Positions 23,017 to 33,975 of a stretch of 64,000 nt of DNA are shown in pieces. The stretch comes from Trichostrongylus colubriformis. Taxonomy: Eukaryota > Nematoda > Chromadorea > Rhabditida > Trichostrongylidae. The notes below the pieces were generated by a model. The model was not told the DNA's origin. It ran no database searches and saw only the letters and a program-made list of their open reading frames with translations. Where the stretch lies: NCBI GenBank assembly GCA_963978905.1, contig OZ022260.1, positions 1-64,000 of the forward strand, written 5' to 3'. Position numbers and translations under genes: made by a program. The first letter of the stretch is position 1. Each line of letters opens with the position of its first letter.

Positions 23017-26000
23017 TGCTATCTGCCTTTACCGTCTGTTATCTTATTTAAAGATCAAGCTAAGCTGTAATTTTAGATACCCAGGGATGTTCACCGTATC
23101 TGAACGACACAATCAGCACACTCATTACCCTGTGGAACTACTCACAGTGGCTCCTTCGCAAAGAGTTAAGTTGCAGCAACAAACACCCGATCAGGTCGCC
23201 TCGATGATAAAGGTGAATTGAGACATCTTCTAATTCGTGTGTGGTCTAGCATGTTTTGAAATTGCTACTTATTCGAGGCATCTGCGATATTGCCAAATGT
23301 CCGTCTGCGACAAACTAAAGTCATGAAAGACGCGCTGGAAATAAACGCACGCAATCCGCAACTCTCTGCTGCAGGCATAGCCGTGAACAATAGTTTTACT
23401 ACAGTACGTTTTGAATCTTCGGGAAAATTAAGGGTGACCAAATTGAGGTCTGTGTTTTAGGTACCTGGCCGTATCCTGCCTACGCCCACGATCGTCTATG
23501 GAGGGTCACAGAACGTGAAACCCGTGGACAATGTTAGTGCTGTCAACTACTTTTATATTGTAATTGAACGTATGATTGATATTTAAGTGCAAGTGGAACG
23601 GAGACCGCTCAACATTCCTTGAGCCAGCGAAATTGACCAACTGGGCAGTATGTGCGACGCTGACCCCGTATGACGCCCAACGTCTGCAGATCAAGTTAGC
23701 TGCATAGCCCTAGTAAAGGCGCCGTCAGACTTCGCGACTTTGCGGCGCCGCTTTCGCACGGGATGCTACGACTTTGAGAAATTTTGCATGTGGAGCCGCT
23801 ACACCGCACAGTCGCAAAATTGCGAAGTCTGACGGCGGACTAAGCCTTTTCCTTAATATTTGTTGTTAAGGGAATACGTGGCACTTGTAGAACAGCGGTG
23901 CCGTTTGAGAGGCATGCAGGTGGAGCCTGCAGCGGAGATATTTTCACTTCGTCAGCAGACTTTTGAAGGACTTCGCGTATTTTTTTTCTGTTTTTCAAGT
24001 GTTTTGTATTTTCATCAGCATACGGCACACTCATTTTTTGAGACAAAACTTAGAACAAAATATATAGTTCGCAGGATGGAGTTATGACCTTACGCGTATC
24101 CCACGGTTGCAATACATTGTTTCGCAGCCCGATTTTAAAGGGAAATCTTTTTTGGTGTAGTGAATGCATCCCAGTCTCCCTTCAGTTATTGGTGCGTTGT
24201 AACGGTTGTCTACTCTTCTTAACGTGTTCTTGAAACTTCATTAATTCTATGCAGCACAGAAACAGAAGAATCGGAGGTATTTGCTGTTCATTACTTCCGG
24301 TGGAATCAAACAACATAGTGGGTTGTAGCAATGTAGTGTTACTATTTGCTAAGTAATAGTGACGTTTGGTTCATCTGCGTCCAGTGAATAAGGCTACTTC
24401 ATGACGAAGAATGTAGGTTGCTGGTTGTAAATCGATTTCGAGCTTACTCTTCAGATTTGATCAAACTGCTCGAAATCGAGTATCAAATCGTGTCGCAAGA
24501 AGTGAAGGGAAGCAAGGTGGATACAGTCCTGTTCAAAAATCAAAATCAGACGCTTGATAACGTTGTTGCGAAGGTGAGGTTATTCACATGCATTCGTGTG
24601 ACATTAGCTAAAGCGAACGTTTCAAGATCAACATGAAACTGGGCGGGATGAACTATGCAATTTTGGTGGGATCAAGGCCTAACCATCCGTATGTTTACTT
24701 TGATTTGTTCCATTTGTTTTTGTTTTTGCATTTGGGGGCGCTTTTCAGATCCAGCAAATGGTTGAACGACAAAGACCGTCTTTTTGTTGGGTTCGAAATA
24801 TTAAATCCTCCTGCGCTTTCGAAGATGGAAATTGAACGCGGCGCAACGTACAAGGTTGGTCTTTCATTTGTGGTAAGGAATGGAGCAGTTCAAAGTTTGT
24901 GATTCCTTCAGATGCCGTCTGTACTCGGATGGGGAGCAAACTGCGCCGCCAATCCACAGCAATACCTGGGCGATTACGTGTTCATTGAACCGTTCCAATC
25001 AGACGTGCGTCATACTCAGCCATAATTTGTTTTCTCTGATTTTGCTTTCATAAGTCGGTCTATCTGTTGCAGATGATGGGCGCAAAGTTGGGTGAGCTCA
25101 TTGTTGAGATCTTGACTAAATTCTGTAGTGCTACGTCCATCGCACCTCGTCATATTGTCCTTTACTTCTTTGGTATCTCGGAGGGACAGTTCAGCCTCGT
25201 AAGTATTTTATATGCCTAATATAACCTTTGTTGACAACGGCTGTTCTTTAAAGGAACCGGAAGGGGGTCCGAAACAAGAGAAACATACAAAGAAATGAGC
25301 ATTTCGTAACGAACGCAGAAGGTTAGAAGCGATAATCGGTGAAAAAACCCGAACTCAAAAGTGCATCGCTGCGGTGTGTATTCGCGCCTCATTCGCATCA
25401 TCGCACTGGCGTTCCGAGTTGTTCGCTGTAGGAGACGGCCGCGGGCCAACTTTAGTTGTAGCACCTGACTCCCAGCGCAGTGGAGTGGCCATTCCCAACT
25501 ACATTAACATTCATGTAAGTACATCTAGAAGCAATATAAGAAAGAACAAAGTAGTAGGTAGAAGGAATGAACAACATTATAATGGAAACATCTTCTCTTG
25601 GCACCATGCCAAGGCGTCAAATTGGCGAGTTTGTGCAATGGCGGTCACTTGAACTCGTCCACCCTACGTCTGTTCTACCGTAAGCCAAAATTACTCCCTT
25701 ACGGTGTCTTTAAGGTTACTGATACTTACATGCGAGCTATAAACACGGGAATAACATCGCTTTCGCCAAGATACAGGCCGAGTGTAACAGCTCTCGCAGT
25801 TTCGAAAGTTCATAATGAACGCATATATAAGTTGGTTAGTTCATCATGCTGTATATTTTGTAAATGTTGCTTGCGAGAGGGGGTTTCATATGGTAGAATC
25901 CTATTTTTCTTGCAGAAAATTTCGGGCAATCGCGCCAATGAGCAGAATATCCCGCCTGGAACTGTTGTGGACACCAGGATCGTTTCTCCGGTCATAAACG

Positions 26001-26435
26001 AGTTCTTCCTCAACGCTCATTTTGCTTTCCAGGTTCGAAAAGCTTCATCATCCTTCTTGACTCTTTTATGTGAGGTGGAAATTTTAGGGTACTGCGAAAA
26101 CACCGAAGTACTCGCTGTTGGCGGATGATTCCAAGATCCCCTTGGATATCATCGAAGGAATGACGCACGGTCTTTGCTACCTACACGAAATCGTCACGTC
26201 GACGGTGTCTGTTCCTGTGCCACTTATTGTAGCTGACCGCTGCGCAAAACGTGGCCATAACGTTTTCATCGCCAACTTGTACGTTTGTTCGCTTTGTGCT
26301 GCAGCATTTCTTTACTATTGGTGGTACTTTACACTTTACAGAGGCCAGGGTAGGGCTGCGGTAAGCAGTATTGAAGAAGCAAACGAGAAATTGGTAAACC
26401 ACGGTGAATTGCAAAAGGTTCGTTACAACGCATAG
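22354..26435 (+). CDS. Nematode-specific (WAGO-type) Argonaute, N-terminal exons not found
   Basis: Nineteen phase-compatible exons (22354-22472, 22564-22707, 22783-22861, 22940-23011, 23077-23212, 23278-23403, 23461-23532, 23594-23694, 23871-23976, 24260-24317, 24455-24573, 24627-24688, 24749-24854, 24912-25004, 25073-25198, 25715-25834, 25916-26032, 26088-26278, 26342-26435) give 679 residues and a TAG stop. The order is pre-PAZ linker (1-80, GKYMGSG), PAZ (about 80-185, ending TPDQVASMIK), linker (VPGRILPTPTIVYGG), MID (about 270-390, IKLLEIEYQIVSQ, then KLGGMNYA) and PIWI (about 390-679: RHIVLYFFGISEGQF, GTVVDTRIVSP, LCYLHEIV). The family binds small RNAs for gene silencing. Catalytic positions look lost: Asp to Glu in GFEILNP (about 413), Asp to Phe in YFFGISEG (about 495) and His to Asp in VADRCAKRG (about 637), as in secondary-siRNA Argonautes. 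The first exon starts with a split codon, so about 200-300 N-terminal residues must lie on unidentified upstream exons or have been lost. Confidence 0.93.
23720..23837. mobile_element. Family A MITE in an Argonaute intron
   Basis: This 118-bp element with termini CGCCGTCAGACTTCGCG and GCGAAGTCTGACGGCG is related to, but diverged from, the 19636 element. It sits in the intron between the exons at 23594-23694 and 23871-23976, ending about 33 bp before the acceptor. Confidence 0.8.
25199..25714 (+). other. Longest Argonaute intron with a chance open frame
   Basis: The flanking exons join in phase 0 (SEGQFSL to VTDTYMRAIN) exactly where Argonautes are continuous, so this 516-bp interval is intronic. 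It contains a GC-richer open stretch (about 25370-25515, SGVAIPNYINIH) that has no place in the Argonaute fold. It may be a repeat fragment or an alternative exon. Confidence 0.6.
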
Positions 26436-27432
26436 TTACTCATGTCTGTTGGTTTATGTTGTTGCACATACTTACTGTTGTATATTATCATAAATTTGAA
26501 GTGCTTCTTTGTTTTCTGTGTAAACATCGATCATTTGTTACGCCGGTTTTGTAACTCATTGCTTACTGGTTCTGTACTGGTTATTGTTGTTTTAAAATGT
26601 GAAGATGTTATCTTGTAGCATTCTATAAAACATACAGCGTTCTGTCGGTTTTGCTTTTACTCGGGGCATTTACCCGTAGGCGATTTGAACAGGTGGTCTA
26701 GGGGGGGGGGGGGGGAGCCGAGAATACTGCATTATATAGTGGGGAGGTGTTATCGATAACTCATAAATTCGGTCCCCTTGCTAGAGTTATCATCAAATCG
26801 GCTGAAGGGTAAACGAAAGCGCAGTCATTGCGTTTTGTAGCGGCTTATCATGATTACATGAAATTCTGTAGGTGATAAGGGGGCATAAATTACTGTAGAT
26901 AGGCTATGTTGATTCAATGCCAATAGACATAATGGAACCCGCCGACGATGAAAATGTGGAGCTGTGGTTTGGCACCAAGAGGTAGGATTTTTCGAAGCCT
27001 TTTCGTGGAAGGAGGACATCGTCGTCAGCAATTCCCCAGGGCGTGACGACATGGCGCGTCTCTCTCGCCCTCCCTCCGAGCCTTATTGACCCACTTTCAC
27101 GTATGGTGAAGGTGGGTCACTGATATTGTAGTACTGTCCGCAGGTTAGGTTACAATCTGTTCCTTGCCCTATACAAATGTTCATGTTCATGCATTGATAT
27201 GTGAAGGCATCCATGACCAACATCCAACAATGTCCCTTCCGCAGTGCCTTTAACACCAAAATCTACGGAAATATGGAGCAGGAACAGCAAGCAAATACAA
27301 AGATTTGCGAACGATCGTTTTCGCTTTTGGTTGAACTTTTCTTGACAATGTTGAGTATTATGCGTCCACCAGTTCCGGTTCACGATAAGGTTAGTAGTAC
27401 CTGCGCTCCAAATAGATAAGGTATATAGGTAG
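26436..27432. other. Intergenic region downstream of Argonaute
   Basis: The first ~150 bp is T-rich and presumably the 3' UTR, though no clean AATAAA was identified. It also holds a 15-G homopolymer at 26701-26715 and a near-perfect hairpin at 27087-27119 (TGACCCACTTTCAC with its complement). An open stretch at 27201-27419 (FNTKIYGNMEQEQQANTKIC) has coding-like composition and may be a transposon exon, but I do not recognise it. Confidence 0.5.
27087..27119. repeat. 33-bp hairpin
   Basis: Arms TGACCCACTTTCAC and GTGAAGGTGGGTCA flank a 5-nt loop, with a single mismatch. Confidence 0.7.
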
Positions 27433-28071
27433 CATGGATGCAAGATAGAGGTGCTATGTAGGGTTATTGGAGCTACTTAATCGGGGAGGGCAGTCATTTT
27501 TGCGTTGCAAGCATATCAGTTTGCACACCCGAACATTTATTCTTGCCTAGAGAGAACGGGCGTGGGAATTCATTTTCCTGCCAGCGTGGGTAAAATTAAT
27601 ATCAAACGCCAAATGCAGTGAGTCCCCCCCCCCCCCCCAAAAAAAAACTCTTTTGTCTACCTGATTTCGAACTAGCCTAGCTCTAACCACCAGCGAGCTA
27701 CGCTGCGATATAACATTAGCTGTTTCTGGAACACCGTCATTCCCGAAGCGTCATGTTGATCGAAATGTGCATAAAAGTATGCGAGACTTTCATGAAATGT
27801 AGGCCCACAGTTTCCGATAAAAGCAAAGTTATGTGTAATCCACTGTGCTCTTCTTCGCTGACGCTAATATAAGGGATAGGGCACAACGATGAATGGGCAT
27901 CGAAGTAATCCGCTGAAAGCATGCAAAAACCCAATTGTGAGAAATATTAATTGATACAGTCTTGAGAACTCAGCTTCACGGTGCTTTGTTCCTCGCCTGA
28001 TACCATCCTGTAATCATCTGCTTTCATATGCTTGTACAATAAAGTGTATATTTTCACCTAATCTACGGCAG

Positions 28072-28240
28072 ATACGAGGGCCGCAACTATATACCAGAGG
28101 GTTTGTACCCTAATGTCAGGATGCCGCATGACGATGAGCGGCGTGCGACCCAGTGTGTGCGAGCTTTGCGCGTCGCGGTAGTTGGGTCTTGGAACGATTA
28201 CAACGTAATGCAAATGGTGCGATACGCAGTTGACTTCTAA
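28072..28240 (+). CDS. Terminal exon of an unidentified (probably element-encoded) protein
   Basis: After the acceptor CTACGGCAG an open frame runs in phase 1 to a TAA at 28238-28240, encoding YEGRNYIPEGLYPNVRMP and then VVGSWNDYNVMQMVRYAVDF. The composition and clean acceptor look like a real last exon. A decayed copy of the same frame (GLYPNVRMPH) lies on the minus strand at about 29744-29956, in the opposite arm of the inverted repeat, so it belongs to the repeated element. The family is not recognised. Confidence 0.45.
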
Positions 28241-29743
28241 TCACTTCGGGACCAGGGTCAAGCGTCCAGTTGAGGGAAATTTTCAAAAAATACGACCCCC
28301 CCCCAAAAAGGAGCCCCCAATACGACCCCCCCCCCCGACGGTAATGGCATCCTATGTTTGTATTATGATTAGATGAATAGCTTGATAAAAATGAACAGTG
28401 CTGTCGCAGTGAGGGGGGAGAAGACATCTTAGAAATATCTGCCACATCTAAGCATCATGGAGGAATCTTTAAGGGGTCACTCTGCACACCCAGACGTATG
28501 TTTTTGCCTGAGGCTCAGTCGAGGAAAGAAGGGGTTCATTCCCCTTCCTGGCTTAGGTAAAAATAATGTCCAGAGGGATGCCCTCTCCTCCCCCCCCCCC
28601 CTCATTGTGACAGCACCAGATGAGCTTCCCATGCATATACTCGAAAAAGCATTCTACAAACTATTATATTATGGACACACATTGACTCATGTCCATCAAT
28701 GGGCTGTGATTGAATAAAAACTGAATCAGTAATAATGAAGGCACGAGAACTGGACAAGTCTAGAAATGATCCAGAAGGGGCTCTCGATCAAAAAAAAACA
28801 AAAACAAAAGACTGTTACCTTTGAAGTTTCGTTTCAGGCGACGGGCGACGTGCGAAGCGGTTGCGTTGGAGCGCGTTATCTTATTATTACCCCATACTAA
28901 ATTCCGACATTACTAAAATACTTCAAACTTTACCTAGAGCCCATCTTTCAAGCAGCTGTGACCTGTTTTCCCAATAACTTCCTTAGACCTATCTATTGAC
29001 TACTTGCTTTCCCTTATGGTTGCTTAGTTCTCGATATGGGTTTCCAGTTGAGGGTTAGTTGAGGGGAATTTCGGAGTGTTTCACTTCAAATGACCATAAC
29101 TTCCTTCAAACTTAACTACATGAGTTCGTTTGGGTGAAGCAGAGTCTGCGAGGTTTTTGCTTTCGAATGACTACCTGAGTTATGCCACACCTCTGAAACG
29201 AAGCAAGAAAAATTCAGAAAAGCTAGTTGAGGGGACCTTTTTTTCGTCGAATTTGCGAGATCTTCCCACGAATCTTCCCTAAAATCGATTCATTGTTGCT
29301 GAAATTTTTCCAGTATGCATCCTTCGCTCTCGGAGGCCTAGTGGGAAGGCGAGAAGCGTCGTTCAGCTTTTCTGTCGGATGCGCCATGCATGAGGATTTC
29401 ATCCACATTCTCAATGAATACTAACGTTTTTCCGGTCCGCATAGTGGCCGCTAACACTAGATTACGTGCTTGCAATCGTAGTAAGCTATGAAAGAAGTCC
29501 ATATCAGCTAATTTTCGTTTTCATCCCATTGTTTCATGCGTTTTCATCCACGCTATGACGTCAGAATAGATGACGCGCTCTGTTCATACTGTGTCATTCT
29601 GCAATTTGGCTTTTTGCTGTGGGAGTGGCAGACGCCAACGTACAAAACGAAGGAGAATAGTAATGTAACCTGAAATGAAAAATTTTATCTGATTTTCCCA
29701 CTGACTCTTTCCACCCTCAGCCTCAGGGATTTCCTTGGTCTGA

Positions 29744-29956
29744 TCACAGCCGACTTCGAAGGATTACGACCCCCCCCTCTGAGCTTACCAAATACGACCC
29801 CCCCGTTGAGGATCCCTCAACTGAGGCTTGACCCTGTTCGGGACCCAACATTTTAGCTCGTCCGCACTGTTTGACTTGCGACATGCCGCAGTGCGGCATC
29901 CTGACATTAGGGTACAGACCCATATACCAGACGCCGACTGCCGTGCATTTGCGCAC
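29744..29956 (-). pseudogene. Decayed inverted copy of the 28072-28240 exon
   Basis: The minus strand shares GLYPNVRMPH with the plus-strand exon and the following non-coding motif AGGGTCAAGC with CAGTTGAGGG and poly-C tracts, but the frame and residues between have diverged. Confidence 0.5.
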
Positions 29957-30765
29957 TGATGGCAGGTACCATAACCTTGCATGTATTTATAGTCGTCTTG
30001 GCAGAGAGTCTGGGTTGTTGTAGTCACTTGATCACTGCTTAACACGTGATGTTCTTCTTCTTGATCGTTATCACGTGGAATTATATGATGTTAATGCCGT
30101 TAGGGGAGTCACACACTGCTCTTGACGTCCGGCGCTATTTTGCCTAAGCCTTAGTTGAGGAGGAACGTATCTTCCCTGATAAGGTTTAGATGAAAACTTA
30201 CACTTTAGTGTATCAGCACATGAAAGCAGATGATCAGAGGATGGTATCATGTGAGGAACGACAACGTGAAAATAAGTGCTTCCACCTGCACCAATTAGGT
30301 ATTTCTTCCGCATTTATCTACTACATCAGAACCGGACTTTTTGCACGATTGCAGCAGATTCAGTCGGTGCCCATTCATCGTTGTGCTCTACCCCTTACAT
30401 TATCGTCACAAAGAAGAGCATAATTGATCGCACTTTCCCCAACTCTACTTTTATCGGAGACTGTCATATTCCATTAAAGTCTCATACAGTTCCATGCACA
30501 TTTCGACCAACATGCCGCATCGGAAATAACGGTGTTCCAGAAGCTGCTAATTTGAAATCGCAGTCTAGCTCGTTGGCGGTTAGAGCTACGTTAGTTCGAA
30601 ATCAAGTAAATAAAAGAGTTGCGGAGGAAGGGATTCTCTGCACTTAGCGTTCGACGTTATTTCTACCAAAGCTTTGCCAGGAAAATGAATCCTTACTTCC
30701 GCTCTCATAGGCTAGGCAAAAATAAACGTTCGGATGTGCAATGTGATGCTTGTAGGACAGCACAG

Positions 30766-30981
30766 AGGTCAAATAAAGTCGGGGGGGGGGGGGGACGTTT
30801 CACCCACGTCAAAGCTTCTTTCCCTCCCTAGGCTGAGGCTAAAGCAGATGAGACCTATGATTTGACATATGCTTTTTTATGTGGAAGGAGCAGATATCAA
30901 TTTTACCCTAAGCCTAGGGAGGGAAAGGAGTTTCGACGTCGACGCAAAGTCGCGTCCCCCCCCCCCGACTTTATCTGACCC
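30766..30981. mobile_element. 216-bp MITE with 8-bp target duplication (hAT-like)
   Basis: The ends are inverted copies (GGTCAAATAAAGTCGGGG and its complement with one mismatch) and lead into a 14-base G run on one side and an 11-base C run on the other. The 8-bp direct repeat CAGCACAG flanks it at 30758-30765 and 30982-30989, the size made by hAT transposases. The interior halves are also inverted (TTTCCCTCCCTAGGCT and AGCCTAGGGAGGGAAA). A relative lies at 44673-44904. Confidence 0.75.
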
Positions 30982-31148
30982 CAGCACAGTAAAAGACCAA
31001 CGATAACATGGGTGCCCTCCCCTAGTAATCAGCTCCTATAACTCTACATAGCACCTATGTCTCGCATCTATCCTGCACCTTGATAGAGTTTACTTCACGT
31101 AAAAAGTTCGCTCAAATAGTTGCGCTGCCATACAGGTGGCAAGAAAGG

Positions 31149-31225
31149 GGGTGTATATCACTAAGACAAAACCGTCGCGTGCCGAACACGGCCACGCGAC
31201 GGTTTTGTCCTAGTGATATACACCC
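31149..31225. mobile_element. 77-bp palindromic MITE with 10-bp target duplication (Mutator-like), family B
   Basis: The element begins GGGTGTATATCACTA and ends with its exact complement. It is almost wholly a palindrome around GAACACGG. The 10-bp direct repeat GCAAGAAAGG flanks it at 31139-31148 and 31226-31235. Target duplications of 9-10 bp are characteristic of Mutator-like elements. The 230-bp element at 46382 is a longer member. Confidence 0.88.
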
Positions 31226-31235
31226 GCAAGAAAGG

Positions 31236-31985
31236 CATATCACCCATGTACATGTTTGTTGATATGCACCATAAACCTTGAAAGCGTAAACTTGAGGGGT
31301 CTATGCAGCCTCGAATAGTGCAAAAAACAACTTCGATCTAGTAAACCCCAGCAGTGGAAGTTTTCTGCTACAGGGAAGATATGAGAGGACGCACAACAAG
31401 CGGGAACATAAAACAGTGTTACGCAGTGGTAAGGTGCCATCCCATGGTGTGCACTAAGGCGAATTATAACTAGGTGTAGGGATGTAGTGCCAACATAGCC
31501 GAGCACTTGGGTCGAAAACAGTTTATAGAAAATCACGGCTCGCAACGAACTGATTCCAATGGTGCGATGATGGACCCCCCCCCCCCTCTCTTTTAGCATG
31601 ACTAATGTTGCTGATATACTAAACGTGGCCACTAAGAAAACCTTAAAAATATGGAAAAGCTCGTTATTCCAATCATCCCATCATAAAGTTGCTATCTCGT
31701 ACAAGTGTAGTTATCGATCAACCACCTCAGAGGGCACCTGATCACTGGTAGGTCGTTTAGGATTACTCGGGAAACCCCTCATCGTCCAAATGCGACCCAC
31801 GTTAAAATACCTTTGCCCGCTGGCTTTATACGTAATAGCTCCAGAGTGGTTCTGATGCTTCTCGAGTGTGTCGCCTGGTGTCAGCGTTGAATATCTTGCA
31901 ATGTCGGATCGTATCCTAGCGTTACACACTCAAGAGGCTTGGTCCATTCAAGGGAACAACAAGGGAACGAGATAGTTCCACATAC
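31236..31985. other. Unassigned intergenic sequence
   Basis: No gene, RNA or clear repeat was recognised apart from a poly-C run near 31573-31586. Confidence 0.4.
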
Positions 31986-32226
31986 GGGTGGGGTCCACGA
32001 GGTCGAATTTCCGCCTCGCGACGTTTCACTCGCGGCGCCCCCGTACGACTCGCCGTATCGATTGCCCTCGGTCGCCCGGCCGAGCGTGACTGCGTCACGT
32101 CTGCGTTTTCCACTCATGCCGCACTGCCTCGCTTGAAGGCTGCCATGCCCTGCCACTGGCACTCGTACCCGCCGTGCCGCTCATCGCGCGCGGCCGCGCG
32201 GAAATTCGACCTCGTGGACCTCACCC
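31986..32226. mobile_element. 241-bp GC-rich MITE with ~10-bp target duplication (Mutator-like), family C
   Basis: Terminal repeats GGGTGGGGTCCACGAGGTCG (left) and the complement with one mismatch (right) extend about 29 bp, to AATTTCCGC. Flanks TTCCACATAC (31976-31985) and TCCCACATAC (32227-32236) match at 9 of 10 positions. The interior is strikingly GC-rich and CpG-rich compared with the surroundings. No coding frame is credible. Confidence 0.8.
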
Positions 32227-32236
32227 TCCCACATAC

Positions 32237-33180
32237 AGACGGGACTAGGTGAAAGTGGAGATCCACTGAAAAGGAGGACGACTCGCAGAGAAACCTTTTC
32301 TCTCTGTTTAAACTTGGGCAATGGTCGCATAGCATTTATCCAAAATGCATATGGGGCATGTAACAGGAAAAGAGTGATTCCTCCCCAATGGGCGGGCTGA
32401 GAAGATTGATGAGGAAGAAAAGGGTTAAGTTAATTACCCAAGGAAACGACGGCTTGCGGTGTGAGTGACTCTGTTTCTAAGAAACGCTTGGCATTTGCGG
32501 TAAGCGAAAAACCGTTTCTCGCGTGTATGAGTTTCGCGGATGGAGTGGAAGGTGCAATGCGAAGTCGCAAACATTCGCAACGGTCGCAGCGCCGCGTCGG
32601 GCCCTCCGAGGTTCGCCACAATAACCTGAGCATTTTCGATCCACAGAAAAGCAAGCAACGATACCGTCGCATGATGACATCAAAAATGGTGTATTTTATT
32701 CGAAACCACTACCTTTCATCCGAAAAGGCCCTCATAGGATCCAACATTTTGTGATTACACAGCAAAAGTGTGAACCACCTGGAAATCTTACGAATATGTG
32801 AAATTCGACAGAACTGGGATTTCTGCACCGGTGGTGTACTCGCGATTACAATGGAGTGCCGCCTCGCTTCAGGACTCAACTATACAAACCGTTCCCAGCT
32901 CACACGCATCGTGTCGAACTTGCGTTGCGTAATCCTGTCTTCACGGTGCGCACCCGGTACGCCCTAAGCGTTTCCCGCAATTGCAAAATCAGAATATTCA
33001 ATATGACAAATTCAATACTATAATTTATTTATTCCGCAACATTTACAACATATAATGGTACCCGCATAATAATGGAAAAACCCATTAGGTAAAGAGATCT
33101 ACGGCGACTACAATAACGAGCACAACTGAGTCTTCCACGAAGGGCCTCGAACTCGACGGAGATCAACCAGCTTGGACTAG
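32237..33180. other. Intergenic region between opposing units
   Basis: Several GC-rich open frames overlap around 32430-32680 on both strands without motifs. A short match to the SL1 leader core (TTAATTACCCAAG near 32433) lacks the rest of an SL RNA gene. The 3' end of the minus-strand Q-rich gene may extend into this region. Confidence 0.35.
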
Positions 33181-33300
33181 GCTTTGACACGATGTGGCTG
33201 TGGTTGTGACACTGGACGGAAATGGGGGCGGCTCGGTGTCGTTTGCGGTTGTGACGATGGAGCCGGCGTAGGCCGTGCCAAAGATGCTGGCAGAGGAAGT
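33177..33300 (-). CDS. P/Q-rich open frame, possible terminal exon of the minus-strand Q-rich gene
   Basis: A minus-strand frame reads LARPTPAPSSQPQTTPS then PVSQPQPHRVKA and a stop. The Pro/Gln/Ser composition resembles the Q-rich gene just upstream. However, the candidate acceptor (CTGCCAG) puts a different frame in phase with exon F, and the frame abuts a transposon at 33302. Its assignment is uncertain. Confidence 0.2.
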
Positions 33301-33301
33301 A

Positions 33302-33958
33302 TTAGGTCTGTGCAGAATAAATGGCCAAAACATAACTGGCCATAACTTCGCTCAGACACAACATTATTTGCTGAAATAAAAACCATTCGAATCTACAGAA
33401 TTTTGCCAACGATCTGGTAAAGAAAATATGCCATCATGATGAAATTCTGGATTGTGAGAATTAATAAAGACAAGAATGGCATTTTTACCCTACATTTTTT
33501 CTGACGCAGGTTTGCATCGAGAACCCGGAAAAAAGTGGTAATCCGTTGGGGAGGGAGAGTCTCGATGCGTAACTGCATCAGTTTTTGCTGGGTGCGCAAA
33601 ACCCACACTTCACAAGTCACCCGGCAAAAACTGATGCAGTTAGGCATCGAGACTCTTCCTCACCCCCCTTAATCCTCAGACCTATCCCCAACGTATTACC
33701 ACTTTTTCCGGGTTCTCGATGCAAACCTGCGCCAGAAAAAATTCGCCGATACGATGCATGTTGAAAATGCCATCGTTGACTTTATTAATTTTCGCAATCC
33801 AGAATTTTATCATAATTGCATATTTTCTTTACCAGATCTTTGGCAAGGATGTGTAGATTGGAATGGTTTTTATTTCGACAAAAAGTTGTGTTTGAGCGAA
33901 GTTATGGCGTTTTGAAAAGAAGTGGTCCGTTTTGGCCATTTATTCTGCACAGACCAAA
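33302..33958. mobile_element. 657-bp fold-back element with TA target site (mariner-type MITE)
   Basis: Two arms of about 300 bp (33302-33600 and 33630-33958) are imperfect reverse complements. They start TTAGGTCTGTGCAGAATAAA on the left and end with its near-complement, flanked by TA at 33300-33301 and 33959-33960. The arms share AACCCGGAAAAAAGTGGTAA and ATCTGGTAAAGAAAATATGC-like blocks. There is no coding capacity. It sits just 17 bp from the splice donor of Q-rich exon F. Confidence 0.8.
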
Positions 33959-33975
33959 TATTTCAAAAGTCAAAC

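Larger units (their letters stand above)
27433..31060. repeat. Large imperfect inverted repeat (fold-back region)
   Basis: Three blocks on the left recur in reverse-complement, reversed order on the right: 27433-27500 with 30995-31065, 27725-28060 with 30175-30550, and 28072-28340 with about 29740-29945. Identity by eye is roughly 75-85 percent, with later insertions (the 216-bp element at 30766-30981 lies in the right arm). The arrangement suggests either an old fold-back transposon or two head-to-head copies of a mobile element with a short coding region. Confidence 0.65.

Noticed and set aside
25370..25515. An extra Argonaute exon
   Set aside because: The flanking exons join in phase and at a continuous point of the PIWI fold, and the frame's residues do not fit the family.
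32425..32450. SL1 spliced-leader RNA gene (TTAATTACCCAAG core)
   Set aside because: Only part of the 22-nt leader matches, there is no GT donor after it, and no Sm site or snRNA-like body follows.
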